DNA of 64,000 bases, from NCBI GenBank assembly GCA_013180625.2, contig SNVD02013770.1, positions 20,980 through 84,979 of the forward strand, read 5' to 3'. The notes below the pieces were generated by a model, which did no database searches, had not been told where the DNA came from, and was given only the letters and a program-made list of their open reading frames with translations. Shown one piece after another: positions 33,897 to 45,689 of the stretch. Positions within the stretch are counted from its first letter, which is position 1, and each line of letters begins with the position of its first letter. Both the position numbers and the translations under genes were made by a program. This stretch comes from Boswellia sacra. Lineage: Eukaryota; Streptophyta; Magnoliopsida; Sapindales; Burseraceae.

Positions 33897-35270
33897 CCCC
33901 TGATAGTCAACGAATGGTCGAATGGTCGAATGCCAGAAGGGTTCGAACCTGAGACCTCGATGCAGCCAAGCACCAAGTCTCAGGCCTAATACCATCTGGG
34001 ATACCCCTTAGGGGCCTATATCTACAACTAATTTCTTTTACTACCTGAGCTAGAGAAATATTATTATATGAAAATAGTTACCATGTTACGAAATTTAATC
34101 TCATTTATTTATTCATTTTTTTGCCCATCTAATGATATTTTGTCAAGTCAAGTTGAATAAAAGTTGGGTATAAATGAATTATAGGTATAACATTACTCAT
34201 AATAATAATAATAACGTATTATTTTCAAAAGTCTCCCTTTGTATGAAAACAATTTAGCAAAGCAACAAAAAAAAGAAAAGAGTTCTATTCACCCACGCTT
34301 TTATTTTTACATTTTTTTTGGTAATTTTATCCTAAAATAGAATTACTAAAGAGTATAAAAAATTTCTAATACACTGGTGTTTTTTATTATGCTGTAAATT
34401 CTAATTCTCTTAAATAATTTATAACTCTAAATTCTAATTCTCTTAAATAATTTATAACTCTAATTTATATCATTATTATTTTAAACTTTTGAACAACAGA
34501 TCTACTTTGACAAAAGTATCATATTCTGATGAAAATGATGGAGAAAGGATTTGTAATAACCTAATTAAATTCTATTGAAAAAATCAAACACTCGTTTTTT
34601 TAAGTTCTAAAGTTTTAATAGAATGAATTCAGAAATAAGGGTTGAAGAGTTAAAAAACGGAATAGAATAAACTAACTAAAAATAAATAAAGAGTGCTCTT
34701 ATTCAAATCTCTCAAAATCTCTTTCTAAGCTCTTTTCTGGATATATTTTAGAAAATGACATAATTATCCTTTTTCAATTGTTTAAATTTAATAAATATTT
34801 ACCTTGTTTCTACTTTTATACTGTTATGAACTCAAGTAGTATAACTTCTAAATGAAATCGAATAGAATTAACTAAACTTGTTAATTTGTTATAAACTTAA
34901 GTAATAATGTAAGTTGTATTTTGTAAATGAAATATAATTAGTTGAATTGAAAATTGCTAAGCGAATGAGTATATAAAATCATAAATAGAAACCCAAACAA
35001 GAGAGAAAAAATTGGAAAGAAAATGAAGCTTTAAAGCATTCAATTTTTAAGAGAGATGTCAACTTATTACAATTGTAATGAGGGCTGTAATTTATAGTCT
35101 AATGAATTATATCATTTAATTATCATGCCCCTGCGAACTAAGAAATCAATTTCTTAAGGAGAACAAAAGAAAAGAAACATTAGAGAAGGAAGATAATATT
35201 AAGTTGTATGATAAATAAATTTTAAATAAAGGATAGATTTGACTTTGTCTAATATATTTTAATAATACTA
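33897..35270. other. AT-rich intergenic sequence
   Basis: No gene recognised. A 33-bp direct duplication (AAATTCTAATTCTCTTAAAT repeated) is at 34384-34460. 33935-34015 contains GGGTTCGAACC, which looks like an RNA polymerase III B box but has no tRNA fold around it. Confidence 0.5.
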
Positions 35271-35447
35271 TATACACAACCAAGTTGTACAACCTAACTC
35301 ATACAACCGACATTGTATAAATCCATTATATGTGTAGATCCCATTTTATTTATTAAAAATTAGTTAATTTATTTTTTATTTTTATCTACCCAATGAATTT
35401 ATATTATATCAAGTTATATGAGTGAGGTTGTATAACTTGATTGTATA
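35271..35447. mobile_element. MITE, about 177 bp, 34-bp terminal inverted repeats
   Basis: The left arm TATACACAACCAAGTTGTAC, then AACCTAACTCATACAAC, is the inverse of the right arm GTTATATGAGTGAGGTTGTA, then TAACTTGATTGTATA, with few mismatches. The centre is AT-rich. The target duplication is not clear. Confidence 0.65.
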
Positions 35448-36601
35448 CCTAACATTGCTCAATATATTTTTAGAAAAGAGGTTTCGAAAGAGATTTAATG
35501 TGGCTTGGATAATAACACTTATAAGTAAATTATGTAGAGGGCTTATTAACGACAATTTTGCACATGTGGGCCTCAGCCATGTGGGCACGGCCAAGGGCCC
35601 ATTTCGGGCAGATCATCCAAGACAAATATATCAACTTAAATGAACAAGTTTTGGCCCTCCAATTTGAAGGGTGCTTTGTGTCCTATCGGCTTTATTTATG
35701 GCCCCTCAAAGCCGGTTCGTCTATTACATATTTCAATTGTCAAGGAATATATATTATAAATGGGTCAGATTACATAAACTTAAATTTTTCACTTAATTTT
35801 TTTTATACTAATCCTTGACCACTGATTCAATGCAATTCAATGGATATGAATGAGATTGTCACTAACTATAGATTATATATTTGATAATCTTTCTGCCCAA
35901 GTTAAATTAATCATTGTTTGTATGAAGTTAATTCTATTTGAGAGCTTTTAATTTGTATAGATTGAAAGTTTTGGTAATATTACTCCAAATGGCCCTGTTC
36001 TAGTACAATATTTTTTATAAAATTTATTTTAAACTTGGTTTTTTTGTTTCCATTTTCAAAAAATTGTTTTTGAAACATGCAAATTTACCAATGTATTTAA
36101 ATTAATATCGACCCCTATCATTTTCAAAATAAAAAAAAATTAAAATCAACCACATATTCTTTCTAAATTTTGAAAACAAAAACTCAAAATATACAAAGAA
36201 ACACTAATACTTTTTTGTTTATACCTTAGACAATTTTATTTTATTTTTCTAAAACATAATAATTTGTTTCTTACTTTTATAGGGATTTGAAGCTTAATAG
36301 AAGGAAAACTTGCTTGAAGGAAAGGAGTAATACTACGTGTTATAAATTAGAAGAATATTTTAAATATTTCTTCTTGACAATGTATTTTTTTTCTTCTCTC
36401 TGTATTATCTCAAATGTATTGAACTTAGAAGATTAATTTTTTGAATCTTTCTCAACAAGTTATAGTTATATAAATTTTTATTGCAATTGTTAATTTACAT
36501 TTTTTTTTTATATAAACACGGAGTAATGTAGTGATTGATTTCATGTTTATGATGCTTATGGAATTCGAATTCTAAAAATTTATTTTTGAAGAGATTAATT
36601 A
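35448..36601. other. AT-rich intergenic sequence
   Basis: No gene seen. 35545-35730 is somewhat richer in GC and gives an 86-codon frame without recognisable features. Confidence 0.5.
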
Positions 36602-37736
36602 TAGGGGCAACCATCACTAGCCCCCCCGCCCCAATTATTTGTCGAAACATCACTGTCCACCTCGATTTTTCAAAAATCATAACAAAACCCTCAACTATTA
36701 ATAATTTTCTATTAGAATAAATTGATAATATTATAATATCATTTATACCCTCATCTCTCAAGTAAAATATCATATTTACCCTTTATCTTTTAAAATTTTG
36801 AAAATTAAGTGTTAGGATTTGAAGCTGATACTTAAAACTTACAAAGCATGAGCTCTAACATCAAACCAAATGAGTAATTTGATTTTATGTGAATAAAAAT
36901 GTATTCAATCTATTTGAATGAAATAATGGCTCATTCACCAAAGCAACCCATCACAGCTAAACTCAATTCTAATAATAACTAATTGCAATCAAACTCAAAT
37001 CACAATGGCATAATCCAAACCAAAATTATTTATTTATTTCCTATTTTGTTAAGAAAATCAGAAATCTAAATAAAAAATAAAATCCATCAAAAAAATATAT
37101 ATCAAAATAAAAAAATAAAATCTATATTAAAACGAAGAAAATAAAATTTATATCAAAATAAAAAATAAAATTTATATCAAAATGAAAAAATGTAAAAATA
37201 AGATCTATATCGAAATGAAAAAATAATATATATATCAAAATAAAAAATAAAATCTATATCAAAATGAAAAATAAAATCTACATTAAAATCAAAAGTAAAA
37301 TCTATATAAAATAGATATATATTTTTTAATTTGATTAGGTTTCCATTTTCTAATTGATTTTCTAAAAAAGAAAATGAAAAAGAAAAGAAAGAAATCGAAC
37401 AGAAATCAAATTATTTCATTTCATAGGTTAAATAATTGTTTTGTTAACTTAAAATTAAGTTATCCCCTTTGTGGTAGAGTTTAATTTTGTAAGTTATAGG
37501 TACCCGGTTCGAATCCTAACACTTTCATAATTTTAAAAGATAAGAGGGTAAATATGATATTTCACTTCAGAGATAAGGGCATAAATGATATTATAATATT
37601 AATTATCAGTTTATTTTAATAGAAAATTATTAATGGTTAGGGGTTTTGTGATGATTTTTGAAAAATCGGGTGGGCTGTGATGTTTCGGTAAATAATGTAG
37701 TGGGGGGGTGCGGGCGTGCAAGGATTATTGCCCTTA
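36602..37736. mobile_element. Long-TIR foldback/MULE-like non-autonomous element, 1135 bp
   Basis: The first ~260 bp (TAGGGGCAACCATCAC...) and the last ~260 bp (...GGATTATTGCCCTTA) are inverted copies. They share blocks such as ATTTTTCAAAAATCATAACA, ATTAATAATTTTCTATTA, ATATCATATTTACCCT and TCTTTTAAAATTTTGAAA. Both arms end inside at a GTGTTAGGATTYGAA block. The interior is an AT-rich minisatellite with no ORF. The target duplication is unclear: TTAAT beside each end is possible. Confidence 0.8.
37060..37325. repeat. AT-rich minisatellite (AAAATAAAATCTATATC type)
   Basis: About ten imperfect units of 24-28 bp of the form AAAATAAAATCTATATCAAA. It forms the loop of the long-TIR element. Confidence 0.75.
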
Positions 37737-37971
37737 ATGATAAGTTATGTGAAAGTATGTAATATTTATGATATTCCAATTTCTAATTTATTTAAATAAA
37801 AAATAATTAGTTCAAAATCAAAAGTATTGAAATTTTTTTTTTGTATATATCTTACATCGTAGAATTATTATTTTTGTAATTGTAATTTTTTTAATTGCAT
37901 AATATAATTGCCATTAAATCTAAATTAAATTTTAACAACTAAACTATGCTAGTATTTTAACAACTCCATGT

Positions 37972-38902
37972 TGTTGGATGAAAAATTAGGACAACTAACG
38001 AGATTTATTTTCCAAGCCACGTCATCAAGGGATATAATTTTCTTTGTACTTTAATTGGAATAAATTGGTCCTTTATCCTATATGGCAGCATGGCTCTTGG
38101 GATAGTGGATCCTTCATGATTGGTCTGATTGACAAAGACTTCGTCATTACTCCTATTATTGAGAATTTATGGTTGACCAGATAATTATATAACAAGCACC
38201 TTGCTTGGTCGACAAAAGATACAACTTCCAATTTCGCCTCGAAAGATATTGCATGATTTAAGTTCTTAAATCAAAGCCGTCAATGTCAGAAGAAATATTT
38301 AATAAGAGCTACTCTTCTTGAGTTTAATGATTATTTTCCAAGTTTAATAAAATTTAATACAAGACTCTATAGAAACTTCCCTCCAAGTGTCTCTTGAATG
38401 AGATCCTTGTCCTTTAAGTGTCTCCATGGCTCTAGGTGTCATCACCAACTTCTTTGCATGCAATGAGGTGTCAGTCCTACACCATGCATGGCAACACCTG
38501 TACAAGAGTTACTTCTATAAATAGGCTCATTTGCTTCAAGCCAAGGTTTGGGGGAAAACACTATCTCTCTAACTTGAAACTCTCTCTCTACTTTGTCTCG
38601 CCATGGTTGACCAGATATTTTCACTACATATTTAATCTTTGACTTGAGCGTCAGAGAATTATCGTCAGCACTACCGGCGCCTCTGACCCTTTGTTTTATA
38701 TTTGTGTGCAGATCGTTTAAACCACTAAAGCCTTAGTTGACCAATATGCAATAGCCATCTTGTCGAACACGTGACCCAAAGTTCCTACTTTCTCCTCCTT
38801 CTCCACATGTTCCTCCATTTTCCTTCAGGTTGAGTCAGATCTTCCATAATAAATATAAATTTTACTGGTGAGCTGAAGGTCGACCGATTTTCGACATCAA
38901 CA
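37972..38902 (+). mobile_element. Solo LTR, 931 bp, TSD CATGT
   Basis: It begins TGTTGGATGAAAAATTAGG and ends GACATCAACA. CATGT flanks it at 37967-37971 and 38903-38907. It is collinear with the 5' LTR at 39270-40228, so it is the remnant left when LTRs of a family member recombined. Confidence 0.9.
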
Positions 38903-38907
38903 CATGT

Positions 38908-39269
38908 CTCCATATCGTTCTTATCCATTCAGGGTGGATGCAAAGGTGAATTATGAGAAAATATTGAATGTGTTTTCCATGTCATTTCTAACAATGGCAT
39001 TTCATGTAATGCAACTGTCATATCTACAAAAGCTCACCTAACTTATGCCGCTACCCCTCATCATATAATAAAATTGTTCACTATCTTCATAGTCTTTTCT
39101 TTGTGGACCTATTTTCCAAGCTCACTATATATATGTAGTTAGACATGAAGGTGCAATAACAAAAACGAGTCAATATTCTCCATATATAACATTATCTAAA
39201 AGGAGAGCACCACTTAACTATTTTAAGTAATTTAATTATTAAAATTTAAAAAACAAAAATTATATTTAG
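38908..39269. other. Spacer between solo LTR and 5' LTR
   Basis: No gene. 39105-39269 resembles 47335-47560, including CCAAGCTCACT and GAGAGCACCACTTAAC. The second LTR element inserted inside this repeat. Confidence 0.5.
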
Positions 39270-39855
39270 TGTTGGATGAAAAACAGAGACAACCAACAAG
39301 ATTAATTTCCCAAGCCACGACATCAAAGGATATAATTTTTTGTATTCTAATTGAAATAAATATGTCTTTCATCCTATGTGGCAACATGACTCCTAGGAAA
39401 ATGAATCCTTCATTATTAATCTAGTTGACGAAGATTTCATCATTGCTCCTATTATTAAGAATCTTTGGTTGACTAAATAATTTTATAACGAATGCTCTTC
39501 TTGCTCAATGAAGGACATGACTCCCAATTTTACAACCAAAGATATTGAATGGTACAAATTAATAAAATAATAAAGGTTGAAGCTTCTCTTCAAGGGTTCT
39601 CCAAGCAATATGCATCTTGTCCAAATGTTTCACCGACTCCCTTACAAGCTTCTAAATGTCTCCTAAAGGAACCTTTTTGTTCTCCAAGTGTCTCTATGGG
39701 TTCTAGCTAGGTGTCATTACCAGCTCCTTTGCATGCAATGAGGTGCCACTCCTACACAACGCATGGTAACACTTGTATAAGAATTATTCCTATAAATAAG
39801 CTCCTTTACTTCAAATCAAGGTTTAGAACTCTCTAACTCCCAAAAAACTTTACAC

Positions 39856-39889
<34 letters not shown>

Positions 39890-40228
39890 ATGTGTGTGTG
39901 TGTGTGTCTCTCTCTCTCTCTCTTCTTTCCCTTATCAACCAGATGTTTCTCCCATATTTTAGTCTCTGACTTAAGCATTCGAGGATTATTGCCTGTAATA
40001 CTGTCGGTGCCTTTGACCTTTGTTTTCTCTTTGTGTGCAAATCAGTTACATCGTTGAAGCCTCGATTGACCAAATTACAACAACCATCTTAATGAACACA
40101 TGGCCCAAAATTCACTGCTTTCAGCCTTCTTCTCCACATATTCTCTTATTTCCCTCTTGGTGAGTTAGACTTTTCAAATACAAATTTTACTAATGAGCTA
40201 GAGGTCGATCGAATTTTTAGCATCAATA
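39270..40228 (+). repeat. 5' LTR of a truncated Tat-like gypsy element
   Basis: It begins TGTTGGATGAAAAACAG and ends GCATCAATA (expected CAACA). Homologous along its length to the solo LTR at 37972-38902. It carries a (CT)n(GT)n(CT)n tract at 39857-39921. Confidence 0.85.
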
Positions 40229-40250
40229 GTAAGCGCCATCTGTGGGGATT
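40229..40250 (+). other. Primer-binding-site-like sequence
   Basis: GTAAGCGCCATCTGTGGGGA directly follows the LTR and resembles the GGCGCC-G-TCTGTGGGA primer site of Tat-type elements, with changes. Confidence 0.6.
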
Positions 40251-41910
40251 CTAATAAAAAGCCATATACATCGCATTGAACAATCCACCAGAAGGGAATG
40301 TCACCATTGAGGATTTCTATAATGACAAAGAGGGTCAAGAATAGTGAAAGGAAGAAGGTTACGACAACAAAATGCAGTGGCTATTCAAGAACAACTGAGG
40401 CTCATGAACCAATAAAAGTGCTCAAATGCAAACTCAAATACAAGCTCTTGCAGCACAAGTGAAGGTTGCTCTACATGTTGATGGTGATAGGGTCTTGATA
40501 AATGATCAAGGAGCATTTGATCAACCACACGGTGCATTGGTAGGTGGAATAGGTGCAAGTGAGCACTATGATCAGGGAAAGAAAGGACCACATGATTCTG
40601 GTCGACGCAGTGATAAAAAACTAGAAAATAAATCTCCTTCTAATTATAGCCACTTTGGTAGTTTAAAACAAGGACCAGAGATCAATTGGATGATAAATAC
40701 CTGAGGCATTCCTTGGATTCACATCGTAAAAGTAAGAGGCGACATGAGGAGCAAAAAGTGGATAAAACCGAAGAGAAGTTGAGGCTGATGCGTGAAGAGT
40801 TGCGCACTTTGAAAGAGGCACATAGAGAGAGAAATTCAATGGAAGATGTCACGGGGGAATTAGAATCTCCTTTTACTCCTGCAGTTACAATCTCCATGCT
40901 ACTAAGGAAATTCTTTATGCCCCAAATGGACATGTATAATGGGTTGGCCGACCCAATAGGGTATGTGAAGTTATTCAAGGAGAATATGGCACTTCAATGC
41001 ATTTTTGAGTATGCTATTTGATAAAATCTTTCCTCTCATATTGGCTGGACTAGCCCGAACTTGGTATAAATCACTAAAGCCTGGGTCTATAAGTTCATTT
41101 TCCTAACTTTCAAAAGAGTTCATTTCTCATTTCATTAGGGTTAGAGTTAGAAAATTTAAGGCATGCTTGTTAACTTTGAAACAAGGGAGAAATAAAAGCT
41201 TGATGAGTTATGTTCAAAGATACCATGCTGAGGTGATGAAACTTGGTGCTTTTAATGATCTTGTGGCCTTAGATGATATGATTAGTGGGATTAGGTTGAC
41301 TAGGCTATGATAGGAAATACGAGATAATATGCTAACTTCACACACCATGATGTACGAGAGGGCTCAAACATATGCCCATGCCGAGGAAGAATTTGAGCTC
41401 ATGAAAACTACTCAACGAGGTGAGGGCAGTGGTTCTAGAGAAAGGAATAAAAAAAAAAGGAATGATAATTAAGGACCTTTAATAATTGATCATTATGGTC
41501 GACTGAGAGAAGCCGAATATTGTTAGGGCGAGTAAGACGACAAAGGTCCAATATCTCCAATATACTACATTGAACACCACTCGTGGTGAGATCTTTGGTG
41601 CTATCAAGAATAAGAATTTGTTGACTTGTCTTAAGCCTTTGAAATCTAATCCTTTTTTTCGTCTCTCCCTAGTCGACTACAACAAGGCAAGCATACTAGA
41701 TCGAATGAGAAAAAGATCGCTTCTATCAATACAACAGTTGGGGGGATCTAGTATCGAGAGAAATTCAAATCGTGCTTTAAAAGCCTACGCAAGAGAAGTT
41801 GGGAGCTGCGTCGAAACTCTAGAAGTTGGTTCATTAATAAGGGCAGTAAAACAACCCACATTTCCTATGCCCCATTACTCTTCATCAAAGAAGACGTCTA
41901 AGGTGTAGTA
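40250..41910 (+). pseudogene. gag of the truncated Tat-like element
   Basis: Pieces in shifting frames. A Q-rich start (about 40426) is followed by a coiled segment at 40745-40830 (KVDKTEEKLRLMREELRTLK). The Gag entry motif is near 40920 (MPQMDMYNGLADPIGYVKLF). The Gag core is near 41030-41250: FPLILAGLARTWYKSLKPGS then SLMSYVQRYHAEVMKLG. That order (domain entry, W-Y-x-S-L-x-P-G-S, then R-x-x-x-E-x-x) is the retrotransposon gag fold. A Gag tail related to R-x-R-G-S-x-R follows at 41400. Several stops. Confidence 0.75.
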
Positions 41911-42480
41911 TTTCCTCATGATGATGCCTTGTTTATAGTAATGACAATTGCAAATTAGAATGTAAAGTGAGTGTTGGTGGATATCAAAATCTCTATAAAT
42001 ATACTTTTCCCATATGCTTTTACTTGCACGAAATTATCCAAAGATCAACTCCAACCAAATGAAACCTCCTTGAAAGGTTTTTTTAGAGATCATGTAACTC
42101 CCATTGGTTCAATCTAGTTACCAGTAACAACAAGATGGTCTCTAAAAAAAATCACCCTTGTGAATATATTGGTGGTGGATTTTCTTAATGCTTACAATCT
42201 TATTCTTGGTTGACCAGCCCTAATTGATTTTAAGGTAGCAGTCTCAATCTATCACTTGATTATGAAATATAAAGGAAGGTGTTTGAGCCGTGCAAGGTAA
42301 CTAAAAGTTGGGCAAGGACTTGTTATACTTTTTCTATAAAAGAACAAGTGAAAAAGACTCTCCTGATCCATAATCCAAATCCAGTGGATAATGGTCGTCA
42401 ACTAGTTGAAGAAGCTATTCCAATCTTTAATCTAGACCAAGAGATGATAACTTGCACCTACTGGATCTTTAACTAAATAG
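41911..42480 (+). pseudogene. Protease remnant of the truncated Tat-like element
   Basis: VDFLNAYNLILG followed by PALIDFKVAVSIYHLIMKY (42175-42270) matches the end of Tat proteases (x-x-S-A-Y-N-x-I-L-G-R-x-x-L...S-x-x-H-L-x-M-K-F). The A-R-x-C-Y motif after the protease is seen as WARTCYTFSIKEQVKKT. RT, RNase H and integrase are missing after this point. Confidence 0.65.
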
Positions 42481-42780
42481 TTGGTGTTTGTATCTGTAAA
42501 AAAAACTACTGAAAAAAGACAACCAAGGTTGGTTCCTTTCTATGAACTCAACCAGTCTCATTACATTGTAAAAAATGAAGATGGAATATGTTCATGTAGT
42601 TTTGCATACAGAAGAGTATATTATCAACAATCTTTGTTTTACACTTCACTAAGTACATCAATCAAGTTGCAATTCTTGAAACATATACGCCTTTATTATA
42701 TCTGTGGTAGAAGTATCTTTTTCAAAAGTTGATGACTCTCCTATTAGTGTGTTTGTATCTCCATGCCCAATGCCTAGCAC
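42481..42780. other. Unassigned part of the truncated element
   Basis: An 83-codon + frame is present, without known motifs. No function can be proposed. Confidence 0.3.
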
Positions 42781-42787
42781 AATATAA

Positions 42788-43180
42788 AAGGTAAACTGAC
42801 GCTCGAGGTACTATTGCCCAAATTTACCAGAAAAGGTGGATTGGCACCCAAGGTACGATTATCCAAATTTAGTAGGAAAGGCGGACTACCGCCCAAGGTA
42901 GTATTACCCAAATTCACCAAGAAAGGTGATCCGACATCTGAGGTACTATTATCCAAATTCACCAGGAAATATTCCTAGCACAACGTAATGGGTCAACTAG
43001 GACCTTTATTTATTTTCTTCATTTGAAGTGCTAGAGCAATCATGGGCACGTGATGCCTAAGGTAGAGTTACCTTAAAACCTAAAAGGAAGATTGTCACCG
43101 AGTTACTATTACCTAAATTCATCAGGAAAGGCGATCTAGTACCCGAGGTACTATTATCCGAATTCACTAGGAAAGATTCT
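42788..43180. repeat. 45-bp tandem repeat
   Basis: Four adjacent units of 45 bp (AAGGTGGATTGGCACCCAAG then GTACGATTATCCAAATTTAG) occupy 42788-42970, and two more lie at 43085-43175. Since 45 is a multiple of three, the reverse strand reads as four 15-residue repeats of the type NLGNTTLGGSPPFLL. This is most likely a by-product. Confidence 0.8.
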
Positions 43181-43905
43181 TAGTAGAATGCGATGGTCGA
43201 CTAAGACCTTATTTTATTTTCTCTATTTGAAATGCTAATGCAACTATAAGGTATGTGATGCCTAAGATATAATTGCTTTATGTTCTCGCTATTGTAAGAT
43301 TCATGTAAAGTAAATTTACTTTCTATTTGAATGATTTGCCATATCAGGTTTTCCATACCATGTATCTGGTCGACCACAACCATTGTGAATGATTACCAAT
43401 TGAAATGCTAATATGATGGATAGGCATTTGGTGCCCAATGTGTAGCTGCCTTATATTTCAATAAATCACCATGAAGGATATTTGCCCTAATACATATGGT
43501 CAACCAAGGCCTTTGTTTTTTTTATCTCCATTTGTAATGCTAGCGTAACCATAAGGCATGTGATGCCTAAGGTATAATTGACTTATATTTTCACCATTTT
43601 AATATTCATATAAGATTAGGCTACTTTCTATGTGAACAGTTCGTAAAATGAGGCTTTCCACGTACTGCATCTAGTCGACTAGGCTGTTATATATGATCAC
43701 CACGTAAAATGCTACCATAATGGATGACTATCTGGTGCCTACAGTTCAACTATTCAATATTTGAATAGATTGCTGGGAAGATATTTAAGTTCATGTGCTT
43801 GGTCAACCAAAATCCCTCTATTTGAGATCACCGTTTGAGATGACAATTTAATTGATGGGTGCACAATATCTAAGGTATACCAATTTATCTACCCTCTTGT
43901 CAACC
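42975..43905. repeat. Diverged ~250-bp repeats of the Tat-like 3' region
   Basis: Recurring phrases GTCGACTAAGACC or GTCAACCAAGGCC, then TTTGAAATGCTA, then GTGATGCCTAAGGTATAATTG, appear at about 43000, 43195, 43380, 43495, 43675 and 43800. No coding. Such arrays are usual between pol and the 3' LTR in Tat elements. The 3' LTR itself is not seen. Confidence 0.65.
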
Positions 43906-44447
43906 AAGCTCTTATCTTGGAATAGATAAGGATATGATGTGAATATTAAGATGTAATAACAATCAGAGTACTCCAAACAAAAGTTAAATAAATGACAAAG
44001 GCTAACATTTACGAGTTCAATTCTCCAAACACAACAACATAAAGTCTTAATCTCCGAAAATAGTCAAACGAAAGAAGATGAATCATTACTATGATAGAAG
44101 ATCAAATCTGCTTGTCAACCCAAAATCTGCCATAAGTATTGTTCGTATCATCATCTTTACAAGTACCACTGATGAACAATGCGTGCCCACGTCTTATCGT
44201 TATGAAAAGTCTTAGAATTTGGATAATAATAAGTAAATCAAGCTTTGTCTAAAACCAAATAAGACAAGTTATCTTAGCAAACTTTACTATAGGAGATTCA
44301 CTGATTTTGTTTGTTAATCACGTTTTATAGAGTGCATTGAGCAGGTTTGGATCCAGGATTTCAATTTAAGGGGGATCGAAATTAACTAATCTCTTAAGGA
44401 TAAATTACTAATCAAACTAAAATATTATAAAATAATAACATTATTGG

Positions 44448-44450
<3 letters not shown>
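43906..44450. other. Unassigned sequence
   Basis: No gene, RNA or repeat recognised. Confidence 0.4.
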
Positions 44451-44483
<33 letters not shown>

Positions 44484-44488
<5 letters not shown>

Positions 44489-44702
44489 GGGATATTTTAA
44501 TATAAAATTTTAGCACTATTTATTAACACAAATTTATAGCCATTGATTTCACAAAATCCAATGGTTGAGATTGAAAGTCAACAAGATGTATTTAATGCTG
44601 TCAACTCATCAATCATCTCAACCATTGGATTTTGTAGATCAATGGTTAGAAAATTGTGTCTAGTCTTGTGTCAAAAGTTTTATGTCCAAATTTCCCCTCC
44701 CT
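44484..44702. mobile_element. MITE, about 219 bp, ~80-bp inverted repeats, inside a microsatellite
   Basis: The left arm starts GAGAGGGGATATTTTAATAT and continues to CACAAAATCCAATGGTTGAG. The right arm is its inverse, from CTCAACCATTGGATTTTGTA to AAATTTCCCCTCCC. It sits between (TA)n (44451-44482) and (CG)n(CA)n(TA)n (44705-44743). A diverged relative is at 47460-47690, and half of another is at 39195-39269. Confidence 0.75.
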
Positions 44703-45290
44703 ATGCGCGCGCGCGCGCACACACACACACACACACATATATAATTCTATTTTTGTATTTGACCTAAAAATCTCACAAATTAATTGACAGGAATAAATCT
44801 AAAAATTATTGATACAGTTATTGATTTAACCAAAATTCTAAATCACATCTAAGTTTTAAATAAGTAATAATCTTTATTTAAAGATTAATAAAAAAATTTA
44901 TTTATTTAAGGTAAAAAATAATCATATATGCTTTTGTAAAATTCAAATTAAGGTAGCTATTGTATTCTATCATCTTTTGCTTTTAATCAATAAAAATTGT
45001 TGGAAAATTTTAAAATACTCTAATTTTAAGGTGGATCGAAAAAATGAAAATTGCGTACAAAAATTCTCAAACCTATGACCTGTGAGTTAGATTTCAAGTA
45101 GTTAACCACCCAACAACATGACTATTTGCTCTAATTATTGTAGATAAATTTTATATAATTGATTTTCTTTTATATGTTTAATTAAAAGTAAACAATCAAG
45201 GGATCTGTGATTCTAACCTGGGTTACCAAAACTCATCCAACCAACCTTGCCACCAATGCCAGCCGTATCCTTCACAAATTTTGGGCATCA
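44703..45290. other. Unassigned AT-rich sequence
   Basis: Starts with the microsatellite (GC)n(AC)n; otherwise no gene recognised. Confidence 0.4.
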
Positions 45291-45344
45291 TTATTCTATT
45301 TAACTCATTTCAAAGCGTGAATTTTTTTTTTAAAAAAAAAGTCA

Positions 45345-45552
45345 AGGAAAATCCGGGTTCTTTTTTTGATTGCAGGTATAGCATCCCATCACCCGCAAAT
45401 ATGTTATACCTACACCCGCAAATACCCAAACCGAGAAAAACCCGAAAAAATTTGGAAATTTTAACGGGATTGGGGAAGAGTTTTTTGGTCCGATGCTAGT
45501 GCGGAAACGCCAAACCCAAACCCGCACCCGCACCTGGATTTTGCCATCCCTA
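45345..45552. mobile_element. Orphan right end of an Ac-like hAT element
   Basis: It ends TTTTGCCATCCCTA (45539-45552), the same terminus as the hAT at 6397-11886. The region before it has the same CCCGCACCCGCACC and CCCGAAAA subterminal motifs. No matching left end is found upstream, so it is a truncated copy. Confidence 0.65.
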
Positions 45553-45689
45553 TTACCCACTCATAACATAAATATTATAAAATTGAAAATTTTATATTAT
45601 AAAATAAATTAATTCATATAGCATTGAATTAGATTTATTTTAATTATTTTATTCTATACAGATTATTGTTTATATTATTAGGATAGTTT

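Noticed and set aside
33935..33975. GGGTTCGAACCTGAGACC as a tRNA T-loop
   Set aside because: No acceptor stem or anticodon arm upstream. Such B-box-like words also occur in the long-TIR element (37507), so it is a repeat feature.
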